Positions 63,860-64,000 of a stretch of 64,000 nucleotides of DNA are shown in pieces. A program made the translations under genes and the position numbers. The stretch spans positions 62,001 through 126,000 of the forward strand of contig NZ_FNPI01000014.1 in assembly GCF_900107275.1 (NCBI RefSeq), given 5' to 3'. The notes beneath the pieces were generated by a model. The model was not told the origin of the DNA, made no database searches, and saw only the letters and a list, made by a program, of their open reading frames with translations. Each line of letters begins with the position of its first letter. Positions within the stretch are counted from its first letter, which is position 1. The DNA is from Evansella caseinilytica (GTDB taxonomy: Bacteria > Bacillota > Bacilli > Bacillales > Salisediminibacteriaceae).

Positions 63860-64000
63860 AATCCCCTGCGCAAACAGGAGGACACTACAGGGCCAAGAAG
63901 ATCAAGGCGCGGCAGCCGCGAGCAGCGCAGCGTACACCGAACGTACGTGAGCAGCACAGCGGCAACGCAACGACGAGATTCACTGGCGCATTTCCCGCAC
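63860..64000 (-). repeat. Bacillus-type intergenic repeat, copy 2 (runs to the window end)
   Basis: GC-rich sequence with AAGATCAAGGCGCGGCAGCC, GAACGTACGTGAGCAGC and GACGAGATTCACTGGCGC. In reverse complement it follows the order of copy 1 at 60119-60262. Non-coding. Confidence 0.7.

Overview
The window is chromosomal DNA from a low-to-moderate GC Gram-positive spore-former relative of the family Bacillaceae. The support is the yugM-like / yugO / yugN / pgi block at 60.4-63.7 kb, consensus sigma-A promoters, strong AGGAGG ribosome binding sites with many TTG/GTG starts, a perfect CIRCE operator, LicT-type antitermination and cre-like sites. I cannot name the species. Much of the window is accessory: sugar-catabolic islands, secreted-protein/ABC cassettes, an IS200/IS605 element, dispersed non-autonomous repeats and several decaying genes.

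Layout. 0-5 kb: a partial gene behind a Rex-like operator, then an ECF-type sigma factor, a small secreted protein, two membrane proteins, an ABC ATPase and a lipoprotein on the + strand. 5-9.3 kb: a MarR regulator and a heterodimeric multidrug ABC exporter (-). 9.9-14.3 kb: iron alcohol dehydrogenase, WrbA-like flavoprotein, aldose 1-epimerase and a DeoR regulator (-). 14.4-16.1 kb: an intact-looking IS200/IS605 element (tnpA, tnpB, probable omega-RNA) between that regulator and rhaEW. 16.4-24.1 kb: L-rhamnose catabolism (rhaEW, rhaA, rhaB), split by a + strand trio: a frameshifted membrane protein, a membrane-anchored Lon-domain (S16) protease and a DUF4328-like membrane protein. 24.5-29.6 kb: padR/membrane-protein remnants, an AraC regulator and a xylan locus (GH52 beta-xylosidase, a GH43 stump, a XylR-type operator and a cre). 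30.8-34.8 kb: a persulfide/sulfur-transfer cluster (TusA-like, rhodanese, DsrE-like, broken rhodanese, CoA-disulfide reductase-rhodanese fusion) with CsoR/CstR-like operator palindromes. 35-43.4 kb: two paralogous secreted proteins and an FtsX-type permease / ATPase / PASTA-protein operon, all behind GAAAC-N16/17-CGTC ECF-type promoters, then two tandem lipoprotein paralogues. 43.4-45.8 kb: AraC regulator and GH4 alpha-galactosidase. 46.6-50.8 kb: a giant double-domain 2-hydroxyacyl-CoA dehydratase activase-like protein. 51-54 kb: YajQ and HtpG. 54.6-59.5 kb: beta-glucoside PTS operon (licT, bglP, GH1) with two RAT/terminator switches. 60-63.7 kb: tRNA-Ala(GGC) and housekeeping genes.

Most notable. 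(i) A 333-bp repeat at 32472-32804, flanked by 7-bp direct repeats, interrupts a rhodanese gene; removing it with one direct repeat rejoins the rhodanese reading frame exactly, showing that these mosaic elements move or moved. (ii) Three near-identical ECF-type promoters link unrecognised secreted proteins to an ABC/PASTA envelope operon, a candidate undescribed envelope-stress or peptide-defence module. (iii) A second sigma / secreted protein / ABC cassette lies at the left end. (iv) Several genes show single clean lesions: a C-run frameshift, in-frame stops and a GH43 stump lacking its catalytic residues.
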